A DNA stretch of 64,000 bases, taken from the NCBI RefSeq assembly GCF_900188105.1, contig NZ_FZNP01000001.1, forward strand, positions 124,001-188,000, read 5' to 3'. The notes beneath the pieces were generated by a model. The model made no database searches. It saw nothing but the letters and a program-made list of their open reading frames with translations, and was not told where the DNA came from. Positions 25,216 to 33,946 of the stretch are shown one piece after another (position 1 is the stretch's first letter; each line of letters starts with the position of its first letter). The translations under genes and the position numbers were made by a program. The stretch comes from Actinomadura mexicana. GTDB lineage: Bacteria; Actinomycetota; Actinomycetes; Streptosporangiales; Streptosporangiaceae.

Positions 25216-26978
25216 GCCATCCTCTCGGTGCAGCGGCGGCGGAGGTCGTCGACCCGGACCGTGTAGCCCCGGTCGTCCAGGTACTCCAGGAGCGGGACGG
25301 CGACGCGGCGGGTGGTGCCGAGAGCGCGGCGCGCCTCGCTCAGCGTGAAGGGGCCGCCGAGCCGGGCGAGCAGCTCGGCGGCGCGGGCGTCGTCGCCGGG
25401 CAGCAGGACGACGCCGTCGGCCACCTTGAGGAGCGCCCCGGTCGCGGCGGCGACGGCGAGCATCTTCGGCGTGAGGCCGAGTTCGGCGAGCCGGTTCGCG
25501 TCCGGCGCCTGGAACGGGGCCGCGGCCAGGTCGCGGCGGACGGCCTCGACGGCCTCGCGCACGGGCGGCGGCAGTTCGGGGGCGGTCGTCCGGCCGTAGA
25601 TCCTGCCGTCGCGGTGCCGCAGGCCCCCGGCGAGGGCGTCGACGAGGACGCGGTCGGGGAGGCCGAGGGCGCGGCGCGCGGCGTCGGCCGGGAGCCCGGG
25701 GTCGGTGGGGTGCGCCGCGGCGTGCTCCTCGACGGCCGCCGCCAGGCGCTCGCGCAGGTCCTTCCAGAGGGCGGGGTCGGCGAGCCACTCCCCCGCCACC
25801 GGCTCGAAGGGGACGGGGACTCCCATCGCCACCAGGTCCGACCGCCTGATCAGGCCCCGGCGGCGGACCTCCTCGGCGCCGTCCGGGCGGCCGGTCATGG
25901 CGGCGAGCACGCGGGCCCGCGCCGCCGCCGCGCCGCGCCGCGCGAACGGCTCGGGGCGGACGTCCAGGACCGTCACCCCCGCCGGGACGCGGTGCCGGCC
26001 CGGGTCGCGCAGCAGCGCGACGTCCCCGGCGCGCAGCGGCAGCGGGCGGCGCAGCGACAGCCGCGCCGTGTCGTCGCCCAGCGGGCGGACGTGGACCGGC
26101 ACGGCCGCCGTCCCCGCGTGCAGCGTCAGCTCGCGCGGCAGGTCGGACGCCGTGTCGCCGCGCAGCCGGACGTCGACGACGTCCGCGGTGAGCCAGCGCC
26201 CGGGGGCGAGCAGGGCGTCGCCCCGGCCGACCTCCCCCGCGTCCCCGTGCAGGTTGACGGCGACGCGGGCGACGGCACCGACCTCCGTGCGGTCCTCCTT
26301 GAGGCTCTGGAGTCCGCGCACGCGCAGGAGGGCGTCGCCGACGGCGAGGCGGTCGCCGACGCTGATCGTCCCTGCGCCGAGCGTGCCGGTCACGACCGTG
26401 CCCCTGCCGCGGACGGTGAAGACCCGGTCGGTCCAGAGTCGGACGTCGGCGTCCCGGTCGGGTTCCGGGAGGGAGCCGGTGAGCCGCTCCAGGGCCGCGC
26501 GCAGCCCGTCGAGGCCCTCGCCCGTGGCGCCGCTGACCAGGACCGATTCGACATGGCCGAGCGTGGTCTGCGCGAGGTGGGCGAGCGCCTCCTCGCGGAC
26601 CCGGTCCGCCGCCGCCGCGTCGGCGAGGTCGCGGCGCGTCACGACCAGGAGGCCGTGCCGGACGCCGAGGGCGTCCAGGACCGCGAGGTGCTCCTCGGAC
26701 TGGCGCTGCCAGCCCTGGTCGGCGGCCACCACGAACATGACGGCCGGGACGGGCCCGACCCCGGCGAGCATCGTGGTGACGAGCCGCTCGTGCCCGGGGA
26801 CGTCCACGAAGGCGATCCGGTCGCCGTTCGGCAGGGTCGTCCAGGCGAAGCCCAGCTCGATGGTGAGGCCGCGCCGGCGCTCCTCCTCCAGCCGGTCGGG
26901 TTCCATCCCGGTGAGGGCGCGGACGAGCGTGGACTTGCCGTGGTCGACGTGACCGGCGGTCGCGACGACGTGCGTCAT
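25212..26978 (-). CDS. selB: Selenocysteine-specific elongation factor SelB
   Basis: A 588-residue translation GTPase that carries Sec-tRNA to UGA codons marked by SECIS. G1 is GHVDHGKST (residues 9-17), G3 is DVPGHE, and a Thr-Arg-Arg-Asp segment (VVTRRDLADA) stands at the G4 position where EF-Tu has NKCD. EF-Tu-like domains II and III follow (RVFTVRGRGTVVTGTLGAG). The C-terminal third forms the winged-helix domains (ending GTTRRVAVPLLEYLDDRGYT) that bind the SECIS loop. ATG at 26978 begins the conserved GTPase core and overlaps the selA stop by 4 bp. It pairs functionally with the SECIS at 21362-21378. Confidence 0.95.
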   Translation of the reverse strand: MTHVVATAGHVDHGKSTLVRALTGMEPDRLEEERRRGLTIELGFAWTTLPNGDRIAFVDVPGHERLVTTMLAGVGPVPAVMFVVAADQGWQRQSEEHLAVLDALGVRHGLLVVTRRDLADAAAADRVREEALAHLAQTTLGHVESVLVSGATGEGLDGLRAALERLTGSLPEPDRDADVRLWTDRVFTVRGRGTVVTGTLGAGTISVGDRLAVGDALLRVRGLQSLKEDRTEVGAVARVAVNLHGDAGEVGRGDALLAPGRWLTADVVDVRLRGDTASDLPRELTLHAGTAAVPVHVRPLGDDTARLSLRRPLPLRAGDVALLRDPGRHRVPAGVTVLDVRPEPFARRGAAAARARVLAAMTGRPDGAEEVRRRGLIRRSDLVAMGVPVPFEPVAGEWLADPALWKDLRERLAAAVEEHAAAHPTDPGLPADAARRALGLPDRVLVDALAGGLRHRDGRIYGRTTAPELPPPVREAVEAVRRDLAAAPFQAPDANRLAELGLTPKMLAVAAATGALLKVADGVVLLPGDDARAAELLARLGGPFTLSEARRALGTTRRVAVPLLEYLDDRGYTVRVDDLRRRCTERMA

Positions 26979-28309
26979 CGCGCCTCCGCCCGGTCGGCCT
27001 GGACCCGGACGGCCTCGGCGAGGACGCCGTCCAGTTCGGGTGGCACGGACCGCAGGTCGAGCAGGCACCGGCCGTCCTCGACCCGTCCCATCACGGCGGG
27101 CGTCCCCCGCCGCAGGCGCGCCGCGTACGGCTCGGGCACCGAGACCGCCGCGCTCGGCAGGACGACGCCCGGCGCCCCGCCCCCGCCGACCGCCGCCTCG
27201 CTCCCGACTGCCGCCGCGTCCACTCCCGCGTCCCGCAGCCGGGCGGCGAGCCGCTCGGCCCGTCCGCGCACCACGGCCGCGTCGGCGTGCAGCGCCTCGC
27301 CGGTCGGGGTGAGCGGCCCGCGGAGGGTGGCCTCCAGGGCGGCGAGCGTCAGCTTGTCGACCCGCAGGGCCCGCGCGAGGGGATGGCGGGCGAGGCGCCG
27401 CACCGGCTCGTCCTTACCGAGGAGGAGCCCGCACTGCGGCCCGCCGAGCAGCTTGTCGCCGCTCGCGGTGACCAGGTCCGCGCCCGCCCTGAGCATGGAC
27501 GCGGCGTCGGGCTCGTCGGGCAGGAGCGGCTCGGGGGCGAGCAGGCCGGAGCCGATGTCGGCCACGACCGGCACTCCGAGCCCGGTCAGCTCCGCGACGC
27601 CGGCGCCCCGCGTGAAGCCCGTCATGCGGAAGTTGGAGGGGTGCACCTTGAGGATGAACCCGGTCGCCTCGCCGACGGCCGCCGCGTAGTCGGCCGGCGC
27701 GGTCCGGTTCGTCGTGCCGACCTCGCGCAGCCGCGCGCCGGTGGCGGCGAGCAGTTCGGGGATCCGGAAACCGTCCCCGATCTCCACCATCTCGCCGCGG
27801 CTGATGACGATCTCCCGGCCGGGCGCGAGCACGGCGGCGGCCAGCACCAGCGCCGCCGCGCCGTTGTTGACCACGTGCGCGGCCTCCGCCTGGGGCACCC
27901 GCTCCCGCAGCGCCGCGAGGACCGAACGCCCGCGCCCGGCGCGCCGGCCGGTCGCCAGGTCGAGTTCGACGTCGGTGGCGCCGGAGGCCACGGCCACGGC
28001 CTCGCGGGCCGCCGCCGACAGCGGCGCGCGCCCGAGGCCCGTGTGCAGCAGGACGCCGGTCGCGTTGATCACCGGGCGGAGCCCGGCGGCGCTCGGCGGC
28101 AGCGACGCGACGGCGGCGTCGGCCACCGCCTCCGGTGCGATCTCCCCGTCGCGGGCCCGGCGCTGGGCCGCGGCGATCGCCGCCTTCACGACGCCGCGCC
28201 CGAGCCGTCCCGCCGCACCGGCGAGGCGGGGCTCGGCGAGCAGCACGTCCGTGCGGGCGATCCGCCGCCGATCGTCCTCCCCCGCGGCGGGCCCGGCTCC
28301 GCGATCCAT
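26975..28309 (-). CDS. selA: L-seryl-tRNA(Sec) selenium transferase
   Basis: A 444-residue PLP enzyme that converts Ser-tRNA(Sec) to Sec-tRNA(Sec) with selenophosphate. The PLP lysine is Lys286 in ASGDKLLGGPQ. Other family blocks are INATGVLLHTGLGRAPL, VNNGAAALVLA, SRGEMVEIGDGFRIP, EVGTTNRT and VADIGSGLL. ATG at 28309 is chosen because GGAGGT sits six bases upstream; an upstream ATG at 28357 has no such site. First gene of the sel operon, divergent from a MarR-like gene. selC (the tRNA) was not found in the window. Confidence 0.95.
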   Translation of the reverse strand: MDRGAGPAAGEDDRRRIARTDVLLAEPRLAGAAGRLGRGVVKAAIAAAQRRARDGEIAPEAVADAAVASLPPSAAGLRPVINATGVLLHTGLGRAPLSAAAREAVAVASGATDVELDLATGRRAGRGRSVLAALRERVPQAEAAHVVNNGAAALVLAAAVLAPGREIVISRGEMVEIGDGFRIPELLAATGARLREVGTTNRTAPADYAAAVGEATGFILKVHPSNFRMTGFTRGAGVAELTGLGVPVVADIGSGLLAPEPLLPDEPDAASMLRAGADLVTASGDKLLGGPQCGLLLGKDEPVRRLARHPLARALRVDKLTLAALEATLRGPLTPTGEALHADAAVVRGRAERLAARLRDAGVDAAAVGSEAAVGGGGAPGVVLPSAAVSVPEPYAARLRRGTPAVMGRVEDGRCLLDLRSVPPELDGVLAEAVRVQADRAEAR

Positions 28310-28397
28310 CAGGCGACCTCCGGCATGCAGCGCTACCCCGCCAGCATCGCACGCCAACGGCGCCGTCGCGGAGGAGGACGCGCCCGCCCCTCACTGC

Positions 28398-28420
28398 TAT
28401 CATGCATGACTCATGCATGA
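28398..28420 (+). promoter_or_regulatory. Direct repeat CATGCATGA over a start codon, with -10 TATCAT
   Basis: CATGCATGA occurs at 28401-28409 and 28412-28420, spaced by two bases; each copy holds the palindrome ATGCAT. A -10-like TATCAT (28398-28403) lies so close to the ATG (28413) that transcription would begin at or near the start codon (leaderless), and no ribosome binding site is present. A likely autoregulatory operator. Confidence 0.5.
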
Positions 28421-28931
28421 CAAAGTGGCGAACCTGCTGGGCGCCGCCTCGCTGGCGGTGACCGACCTGGTGCTGGCCGGGGCCACGGACGCGGGGCGGG
28501 TGAGCGCGAGCGGCGCGGCGGCGCTGGTCGTCCTGTCCCACGCGCCCGGCCTCGGCGTCACCGAGCTCGGACGCCGCGTCGGGCTGACCCAGTCCGCCGC
28601 CGCGCGCATGGTGGACGGGCTCCAGGCCGCCGGCCTGGTCCGGCGCCGGCCCGGCGACGGGCGCGCCGTCCAGGTCCTCCTGACGCCGCAAGGCCAGGAG
28701 GCGGTGCGCGGGATGCTGGCCGCGCGGGACGCGCCGCTGGCCAGGGTGCTGGCCGTCCTGGACGACGGCGAGCGCGAGGCGCTCACCGGGCTGCTGTCCA
28801 AGCTCCTGGCCCGCCTCTACGAGGAGATCGGCGACTCCGACGTCATCTGCCGCCTCTGCGACCGGAGGTGCTGCACGAGCGGCGGCGTCTGCCCGGTCGG
28901 CCAGGCCGAACGCGACGCGGGACGCGCATGA
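28413..28931 (+). CDS. MarR-like regulator with C-terminal cysteine cluster
   Basis: A 172-residue winged-helix regulator. The HTH core is LGVTELGRRVGLTQSAAARM with recognition helix and wing RRPGDGRAVQVLLT; C-terminal dimer helices follow. The tail carries five cysteines in 15 residues (C146, C149, C153, C154, C160; pattern CxxCxxxCCxxxxxC). This suggests a bound metal or Fe-S cluster, or thiol sensing (inference). The ATG at 28413 has no ribosome binding site, and the upstream -10 points to a leaderless mRNA. It overlaps the EamA transporter by 4 bp, so it probably regulates that transporter and itself. Divergent from selA; a link to selenium or redox state is possible but unproven. Confidence 0.8.
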   Translation: MHDKVANLLGAASLAVTDLVLAGATDAGRVSASGAAALVVLSHAPGLGVTELGRRVGLTQSAAARMVDGLQAAGLVRRRPGDGRAVQVLLTPQGQEAVRGMLAARDAPLARVLAVLDDGEREALTGLLSKLLARLYEEIGDSDVICRLCDRRCCTSGGVCPVGQAERDAGRA

Positions 28932-29770
28932 CGGGCGTCCCCCTGGCCCTCGCCTCGGCCCTGCTCTACGGCGTCGCCGACGTCTGGGGCGGGCTGCTGT
29001 CGCGGCGCGCCGACTCCGCCGCCGTCGCGCTGCTCGGCCAGGTCGGCGGGCTCGCGTTCGCGGTCGCCGCCGCGCTGGCCGTGCCCGCCCCCGCCGTGGC
29101 CGCCGGGGACCTGGCGTGGGGCGCGCTCTCGGGCGCCGGGACGGGCCTCGCGATGGTCTTCCTGTACCGGGGGATGAGCAAGGGGAACCTGAGCATCGTC
29201 GTCCCGGTGAGCGCTGTAGGCGGGGTGGCCCTGCCGGTGGTCGTCGGCGTCGCGTTCCTCGGCGACCGCCCCACCGCGGCCGCCTGGCCCGGGATCGCCA
29301 TCGTGGTGCCCGCGCTGTGGCTGGTGTCCCGTTCCCGGTCGGACGAGGGGGGCCGGGGCCGCGCGGCCCTCACGAACGGGCTCGCCGCGGGCGCCGGGAT
29401 CGGCGTCCAGTACCTGGCCCTCGCCCAGGCGGGCGACGACTCCGGGATCTGGCCCGTCGCGGCGGGACGCGTCGCGGCCGTCTGCGCGATCGCCCCGATG
29501 ATGTGCTCGCGCGGGCGGCGCCTCCCGGGCGGGACGGTGCGGCTCTGGTCGGCGCTGAACGGCGGCCTCGCGGCGGCGGCGCTCGTCTGCTACCTCCTGG
29601 CGACCCGGCAGCAGCTCGTCGTCATCGCGGTCGTGCTGTCCTCGCTCTATCCGGTGGTCCCGGTGCTGCTCGGCGTCACGGCGCTGCGCGAGCGCCTGTC
29701 GCGGGCGCAGGCCGCGGGCCTGGCAGGCGCCGCCGCGGCGGTCGTCCTGCTGACCCTCGCGGCGGGATGA
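28928..29770 (+). CDS. EamA/DMT-family transporter
   Basis: A 280-residue integral membrane protein with about ten hydrophobic helices in two repeats of five, as in the drug/metabolite (EamA) family. Features include LALASALLYGVADVWGGLLS at the start, MVFLYRGMSKGNLSIVVPVSA closing the first repeat and SSLYPVVPVLLGVTALRERLS in the second. Such proteins export or import small metabolites by a secondary mechanism. The ATG overlaps the regulator stop, forming a two-gene operon. Substrate unknown. Confidence 0.85.
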   Translation: MTGVPLALASALLYGVADVWGGLLSRRADSAAVALLGQVGGLAFAVAAALAVPAPAVAAGDLAWGALSGAGTGLAMVFLYRGMSKGNLSIVVPVSAVGGVALPVVVGVAFLGDRPTAAAWPGIAIVVPALWLVSRSRSDEGGRGRAALTNGLAAGAGIGVQYLALAQAGDDSGIWPVAAGRVAAVCAIAPMMCSRGRRLPGGTVRLWSALNGGLAAAALVCYLLATRQQLVVIAVVLSSLYPVVPVLLGVTALRERLSRAQAAGLAGAAAAVVLLTLAAG

Positions 29771-29811
29771 GGGCCATTCCTTGGCCGGCGCGACCAGGCG
29801 CATCCGCCGGG

Positions 29812-29839
29812 CGTGACAAGGAATCGGGAGGCGTTGTCA
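29812..29839. promoter_or_regulatory. Inverted repeat GTGACAA-N14-TTGTCAC upstream of PucR-type gene
   Basis: Perfect 7-bp arms in the 142-bp gap before the PucR-type regulator, about 75 bp before its start. Candidate operator; alternatively a weak terminator of the transporter gene. Confidence 0.35.
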
Positions 29840-29912
29840 CCGATGTGAGTGTCTTGTGTGACGTACGCCACCTAGCCTGGCGGGCCGAGTGTCCGCTGAC
29901 GGAGGTGACACT

Positions 29913-31157
29913 TTGACGGAGCTGTACGAGAGGTCCGCCCGGGCCGACGATCTGTCAGTAGAACCCTGGCGGGACGTACCGCGGGAAGAGGCGCAGTGGA
30001 TGCGCCCGCACCTTACGGCGCTAGTCGACTCCATGGTGGAGGGCGTGCTGCGGCACGTCCCCGAGTACGCGCGCCCCGACGACCCCGTCTACACCGAGGT
30101 GATGCGGCTCGCGACGGCGCAGGGCATGGGGCACTTCGTGCAGATGATCGCCGACCCCGACGCCTCCTGGCAGGAGGTGCACCAGGTCTACTTCGACATC
30201 GGGTACGGGGAGGCGGTCGAGGGGCGCGGGCTGGAGCACCTGCAGAACGCGATGCGCGTCGCGTCCAGGACCGCGTGGCGCTACCTGTCGAGGGAGGCCG
30301 ACCGGCTGAAGAAGCCCCGCGCCCTGGCGATCGCGCTCACCGAGGCGAACTTCGCGTACCTGGATCTCCTGGCGTCCGCCGCCGCGCAGGGGTACGCGCG
30401 GGCGCGGGAGAAGGCCGCGGGCGAGCGGGAGCAGCGCCGCGGCCGGCTGATGAGCCTGCTGCTGTCCGACCCGGCGGCGCCGCGGGACGTCGTCGCCGAG
30501 CAGGCCGACCTCGCCGGGTGGCCGCTGCCCGATCGGCTGGCGGTGATCGTGCTGGAGCCGCGGCCCGGCAGCGGCGGGGAGGGGCCCGCCGGGCTGCCGC
30601 CGTCCCTGCTGAGCGGCCTCGACCGCGGGCGGCCGTGCCTGGTGATGCCCGACCCGGACCGCCCCGGCGGCCCCGACCGGCTGACCGCCACCCTCGGCGG
30701 CTGGGCGGGCGCGGTCGGGCCCTCCGTACCGCTGGACCGGGCCGGGATCTCGCTGCGCTGGGCGCACCGGACGCTCGACTCGATGGCGGCCGGCCGGCTC
30801 GCCCGGCAGGGCCCCGGCGCACTCGTCCACGCCGACCGGTACGTGCCCGACCTGCTGCTGGAGGAGGGCTGGACGCTCGCCGAGGCGGCGGCGCGGCGCC
30901 GGCTGGCCCCGCTCACCGCGCTCGGCCCGCACCGCGGCGCCCGGCTGGCGGCGACACTGCTGGAGTGCCTCAGGCACGGCTTCAACGCGACGGACGCGGC
31001 GGAGGCGCTGTGCGTGCATCCGCAGACCGTCCGGTACCGGCTGGCGCAGCTGCACGAGATATTCGACTACGACATCGAGGACCCGGCGATCCGGCTGGAG
31101 CTGATGCTGCTGCTCCCCGTCTGGCTGCGCGACGGCGCCGACGGGGAGCACGCGTGA
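29913..31157 (+). CDS. PucR/CdaR-type helix-turn-helix regulator
   Basis: A 414-residue regulator. The N-terminal half is helical (HLTALVDSMVEGVLRHVPEY and following), similar to RsbRD-like sensor regions placed before PucR domains. The C-terminal HTH is HGFNATDAAEALCVHPQTVR plus YRLAQLHEIF, the typical PucR/CdaR end. TTG at 29913 is preferred over GTG at 29889 because GGAGG lies seven bases upstream. Such regulators usually activate catabolic genes; the target is not obvious, as the downstream operon is convergent. Ligand unknown. Confidence 0.85.
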   Translation: MTELYERSARADDLSVEPWRDVPREEAQWMRPHLTALVDSMVEGVLRHVPEYARPDDPVYTEVMRLATAQGMGHFVQMIADPDASWQEVHQVYFDIGYGEAVEGRGLEHLQNAMRVASRTAWRYLSREADRLKKPRALAIALTEANFAYLDLLASAAAQGYARAREKAAGEREQRRGRLMSLLLSDPAAPRDVVAEQADLAGWPLPDRLAVIVLEPRPGSGGEGPAGLPPSLLSGLDRGRPCLVMPDPDRPGGPDRLTATLGGWAGAVGPSVPLDRAGISLRWAHRTLDSMAAGRLARQGPGALVHADRYVPDLLLEEGWTLAEAAARRRLAPLTALGPHRGARLAATLLECLRHGFNATDAAEALCVHPQTVRYRLAQLHEIFDYDIEDPAIRLELMLLLPVWLRDGADGEHA

Positions 31158-31173
31158 GGAGCGCGGTCCCGGC

Positions 31174-32931
31174 TCACGCGGTCCGGGGCGCCGCCTCCGC
31201 GACCGGCAGCCTTCCGTCGAGGTAGGCCCGCCGGCACGCGGACCGGGCGATCTTCCCGCTGCTGGTGCGCGGCAGGCCCCCGGGCTCGATCAGCACGAAG
31301 TCGTGCACGCGCAGGTCGTGCTGCTGCTTCACGGCCGTCCGCACCGCCCGCGCCACCTCCTCCTGGTCGAGCAGCGCGATCGGCACCCGGCGGTTCCGCT
31401 CGGCGACCACGACCAGGCCCTCGGTGTCGGCGGTGTCGACCGCCACCGCGCAGGCGTACTCGCGGCGGACCGCCTTGTGCGCGCCGGAGACGGTGAACTC
31501 GATGTCCTGCGGGTAGTGGTTGCGCCCGTCCACGATGACCAGGTCCTTGATCCGGCCGGTGACGAACAGCTCCCCGCCGTGCAGGACGCCGAGGTCCCCG
31601 GTGCGCAGCCACGGGGAGCGCGGCAGGTCGCCGGGGTCCGCCAGCCTCGCCTCGAACGTCTCCCTGGTGGCCTCGGGACGTCCCCAGTAGCCGGCCGCGA
31701 CGTTCGGGCCGTGCACCCAGATCTCCCCGACGGCGCCGTCCGCGAGCCGCACGCCGGTCTCGGGGTCGGCGATGGCGACGTGCTGGCCGTAGGACGTCCC
31801 GCAGGCGATCAGCCGGATCGCGCCGGGCGCGCCGGCGTCGCACGGTTCGGCGGTGCCCCGGCGCAGCTTCTCGTGGTCGAACGCGACGCGGGTCGGCTCC
31901 CGGAACCGGGACGACGCCGACACGTAGACGGTCGCCTCGGCCAGCCCGTAGGCGCACACCTGCGCCTCGGGCCGCAGCCCGCAGTCCTTGAACGCCTCGT
32001 GGAAGCCGGTGAGCGTGCTCTCCCGGATCGGCTCCGCGCCGTTCATGAAGACCTGCACGCCGCTGAGGTCGAGCTTCGCCTTCTCCTCCTCGGTGACCTG
32101 CGCGGTGAGGTACTCGTAGGCGAAGTTGGGGCCGCCGGTGAACGCGTGCTCCTGCGCGCTGAGCAGCTCCAGCCAGCGGACGGGGCGCATCACGAACGCC
32201 ACCGGATCCATGATCACGCCCGGGTTGCCGTACACCAGCGGCAGCGCGACGGTGGTGACCAGGCCCATGTCGTGGAAGACGGGCAGCCAGTTCACGCCGG
32301 ACGACACGCGCGGGATGCCCTCGAACGTCCGCCACAGCTGCTCGGCGTTCGTCGCGAAGTTACCGTGCGTGATGATGACGCCGGCGGGGGTGCGGGTCGA
32401 GCCGGAGGTGTACTGCAGGTAGGCGACGTCGCCGGGGTCGATCGGCTCGGGCGTCCAGCCGAGCGCCGCGTCCACCTCGTCCGCCACGATGATCTCGGCG
32501 GGCTCCCGGACGGAGCCGCCCGCCAGGAACGAGCGGACGTGCGGCAGCGCCGCGCTCGTGGTGATCACGACGTCGGGTTCGGCGTCCTGGTAGACGGCGA
32601 GGAGCCGGTCGCCGTGGCCCGGCAGGTCCGGGGAGAACAGCGGGACGCCGATGACGCGGGCGTACATGGCGCCGAGGAACGCGGTGACGTAGTGCAGGTC
32701 CTGCGGGGCGAGCAGCGCGACCCGCCGTCCGGGCTCGGTGGCCCGGCGGATGGCGGCGGCGATGCTGCGGGCGCGCCGGTCCAGCTCACCCCAGGTGACG
32801 TTGGTGGCGACGCCGTCCGGGTCCGTCACGTAGTCCATGAACGTGTAGGCGCGGTCGCCGGGGAAGTCCTTGGCGAACCGGGCGAGCCGCTCGATCAGCG
32901 GCGTGCGGTCGAGCGGGAGGAGGTCGGTCAT
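31174..32931 (-). CDS. FadD32-like fatty-acyl-AMP ligase
   Basis: A 585-residue ANL-superfamily enzyme that activates long-chain fatty acids as acyl-adenylates. The P-loop is YLQYTSGSTRTPAGV (about residue 173); NWLPVFHDMGL, YGLAEATVYVS and KDLVIVDGRNHYPQD match M. tuberculosis FadD32 closely, and PRTSSGKIARSACR carries the catalytic lysine of the C-terminal domain. FAALs hand the acyl group to an ACP or polyketide synthase, but none lies nearby. ATG at 32931 overlaps the desaturase stop (ATGA). Third gene of a lipase-desaturase-ligase cassette, so the substrate is probably an unsaturated long-chain acid. Confidence 0.9.
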   Translation of the reverse strand: MTDLLPLDRTPLIERLARFAKDFPGDRAYTFMDYVTDPDGVATNVTWGELDRRARSIAAAIRRATEPGRRVALLAPQDLHYVTAFLGAMYARVIGVPLFSPDLPGHGDRLLAVYQDAEPDVVITTSAALPHVRSFLAGGSVREPAEIIVADEVDAALGWTPEPIDPGDVAYLQYTSGSTRTPAGVIITHGNFATNAEQLWRTFEGIPRVSSGVNWLPVFHDMGLVTTVALPLVYGNPGVIMDPVAFVMRPVRWLELLSAQEHAFTGGPNFAYEYLTAQVTEEEKAKLDLSGVQVFMNGAEPIRESTLTGFHEAFKDCGLRPEAQVCAYGLAEATVYVSASSRFREPTRVAFDHEKLRRGTAEPCDAGAPGAIRLIACGTSYGQHVAIADPETGVRLADGAVGEIWVHGPNVAAGYWGRPEATRETFEARLADPGDLPRSPWLRTGDLGVLHGGELFVTGRIKDLVIVDGRNHYPQDIEFTVSGAHKAVRREYACAVAVDTADTEGLVVVAERNRRVPIALLDQEEVARAVRTAVKQQHDLRVHDFVLIEPGGLPRTSSGKIARSACRRAYLDGRLPVAEAAPRTA

Positions 32932-33896
32932 GCTCGCTCTCCGGGGCTGGGGGCGGTCACGCGGCGGGCGGCGAGGCGCTCGTGGTCGGGCCAGCGGACG
33001 TCCCAGACCCAGCCGAGCCTCTCGAAGACCCAGATGACGCGGGCGCTGATGTCGATCTGGCCCTTGAGGACGCCGTGCCGCGCGCAGGTCGGGTCGGCGT
33101 GGTGCAGGTTGTGCCAGGACTCGCCGAACGACGGGATCGCCAGCCACCACACGTTGCGGGCCCGGTCGCGCGTCTTGAAGTCCTCCTTGCCGAACACGTG
33201 GCAGATCGAGTTGATCGAGAACGTGATGTGGTCGCCGATGAAGACGCGCATCACCCCACCCCAGAACAGCGCCGTGACGGCGCCGTGCCACGACCAGGTG
33301 AGCAGCGCGCCCAGCCCCATCGGGACGAGGAAGGTCGACAGCACGATCACGGCGTACACGGGGTCCAGGGACAGGAACCGGATGTCCTTGTCCCTCAGCA
33401 GGTCGGGCGCGTACTTGCTGCGGGACGTGCGCTCCTTGCCGAACAGCCAGCCCATGTGCGCGTGGTAGAGCCCCTTGGTGAGCCCCCACACGCCGGGCCC
33501 GTAGGCCCAGGGCGAGTGGGGGTCGCCCTCCTGGTCGGCGTACTTGTGGTGGCGGCGGTGGTCGGCGACCCAGCGGACCACCGAGCCGTGCATGGCCTGC
33601 CCGCCGAGGATCGCGAGGGCGATCCGCAGCCACCGTTTGGCCTTGAAGCCGCCGTGGGTGAAGTGCCGGTGGTAGCCGACCGTGATCCCGATCGCGTTCA
33701 GCGGATACAGGAACGCGAAGATGGCCACGTCGGTCCAGCCGATGCCCCAGCCCCACAGGAAGGGGACGGCGCCCAGCAGCCCGATGACGGGCCCGACCAC
33801 GAACACCACGACCGCGACGCGCTCGGGGAACGGGACGGTGCCGGAGATGTCCGGCTGCGGGGTGCGGCTGCCGACGTCGGCGACGCCCGCTGTCAT
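32928..33896 (-). CDS. Membrane acyl-CoA/fatty-acid desaturase
   Basis: A 322-residue di-iron membrane desaturase. The three histidine boxes are HRHFTH, HRRHH and HNLHH, with GYHRHFTHGGFKAKRWLRIA typical of delta-9 acyl desaturases. Hydrophobic segments near residues 28-50 and 55-75 and a second pair near 185-225 give a four-helix membrane topology. ATG at 33896 has AAGGGAG eight bases upstream; a GTG two codons earlier is an alternative. It inserts a cis double bond in acyl chains using O2 and an electron donor; no dedicated reductase is nearby. It feeds the adjacent acyl-AMP ligase by context. Confidence 0.92.
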   Translation of the reverse strand: MTAGVADVGSRTPQPDISGTVPFPERVAVVVFVVGPVIGLLGAVPFLWGWGIGWTDVAIFAFLYPLNAIGITVGYHRHFTHGGFKAKRWLRIALAILGGQAMHGSVVRWVADHRRHHKYADQEGDPHSPWAYGPGVWGLTKGLYHAHMGWLFGKERTSRSKYAPDLLRDKDIRFLSLDPVYAVIVLSTFLVPMGLGALLTWSWHGAVTALFWGGVMRVFIGDHITFSINSICHVFGKEDFKTRDRARNVWWLAIPSFGESWHNLHHADPTCARHGVLKGQIDISARVIWVFERLGWVWDVRWPDHERLAARRVTAPSPGERA

Positions 33897-33946
33897 GTTC
33901 ACGACTCCCTTGGTCTCGAATTCCTGGGTGGGTCTCGGCAGTGCGG

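Noticed and set aside
24035..28412. selC (tRNA-Sec) expected near selA/selB/selD
   Set aside because: I looked for a long acceptor stem and a UCA anticodon context in the intergenic gaps around the sel genes and fdh and found none; it is probably elsewhere in the genome.
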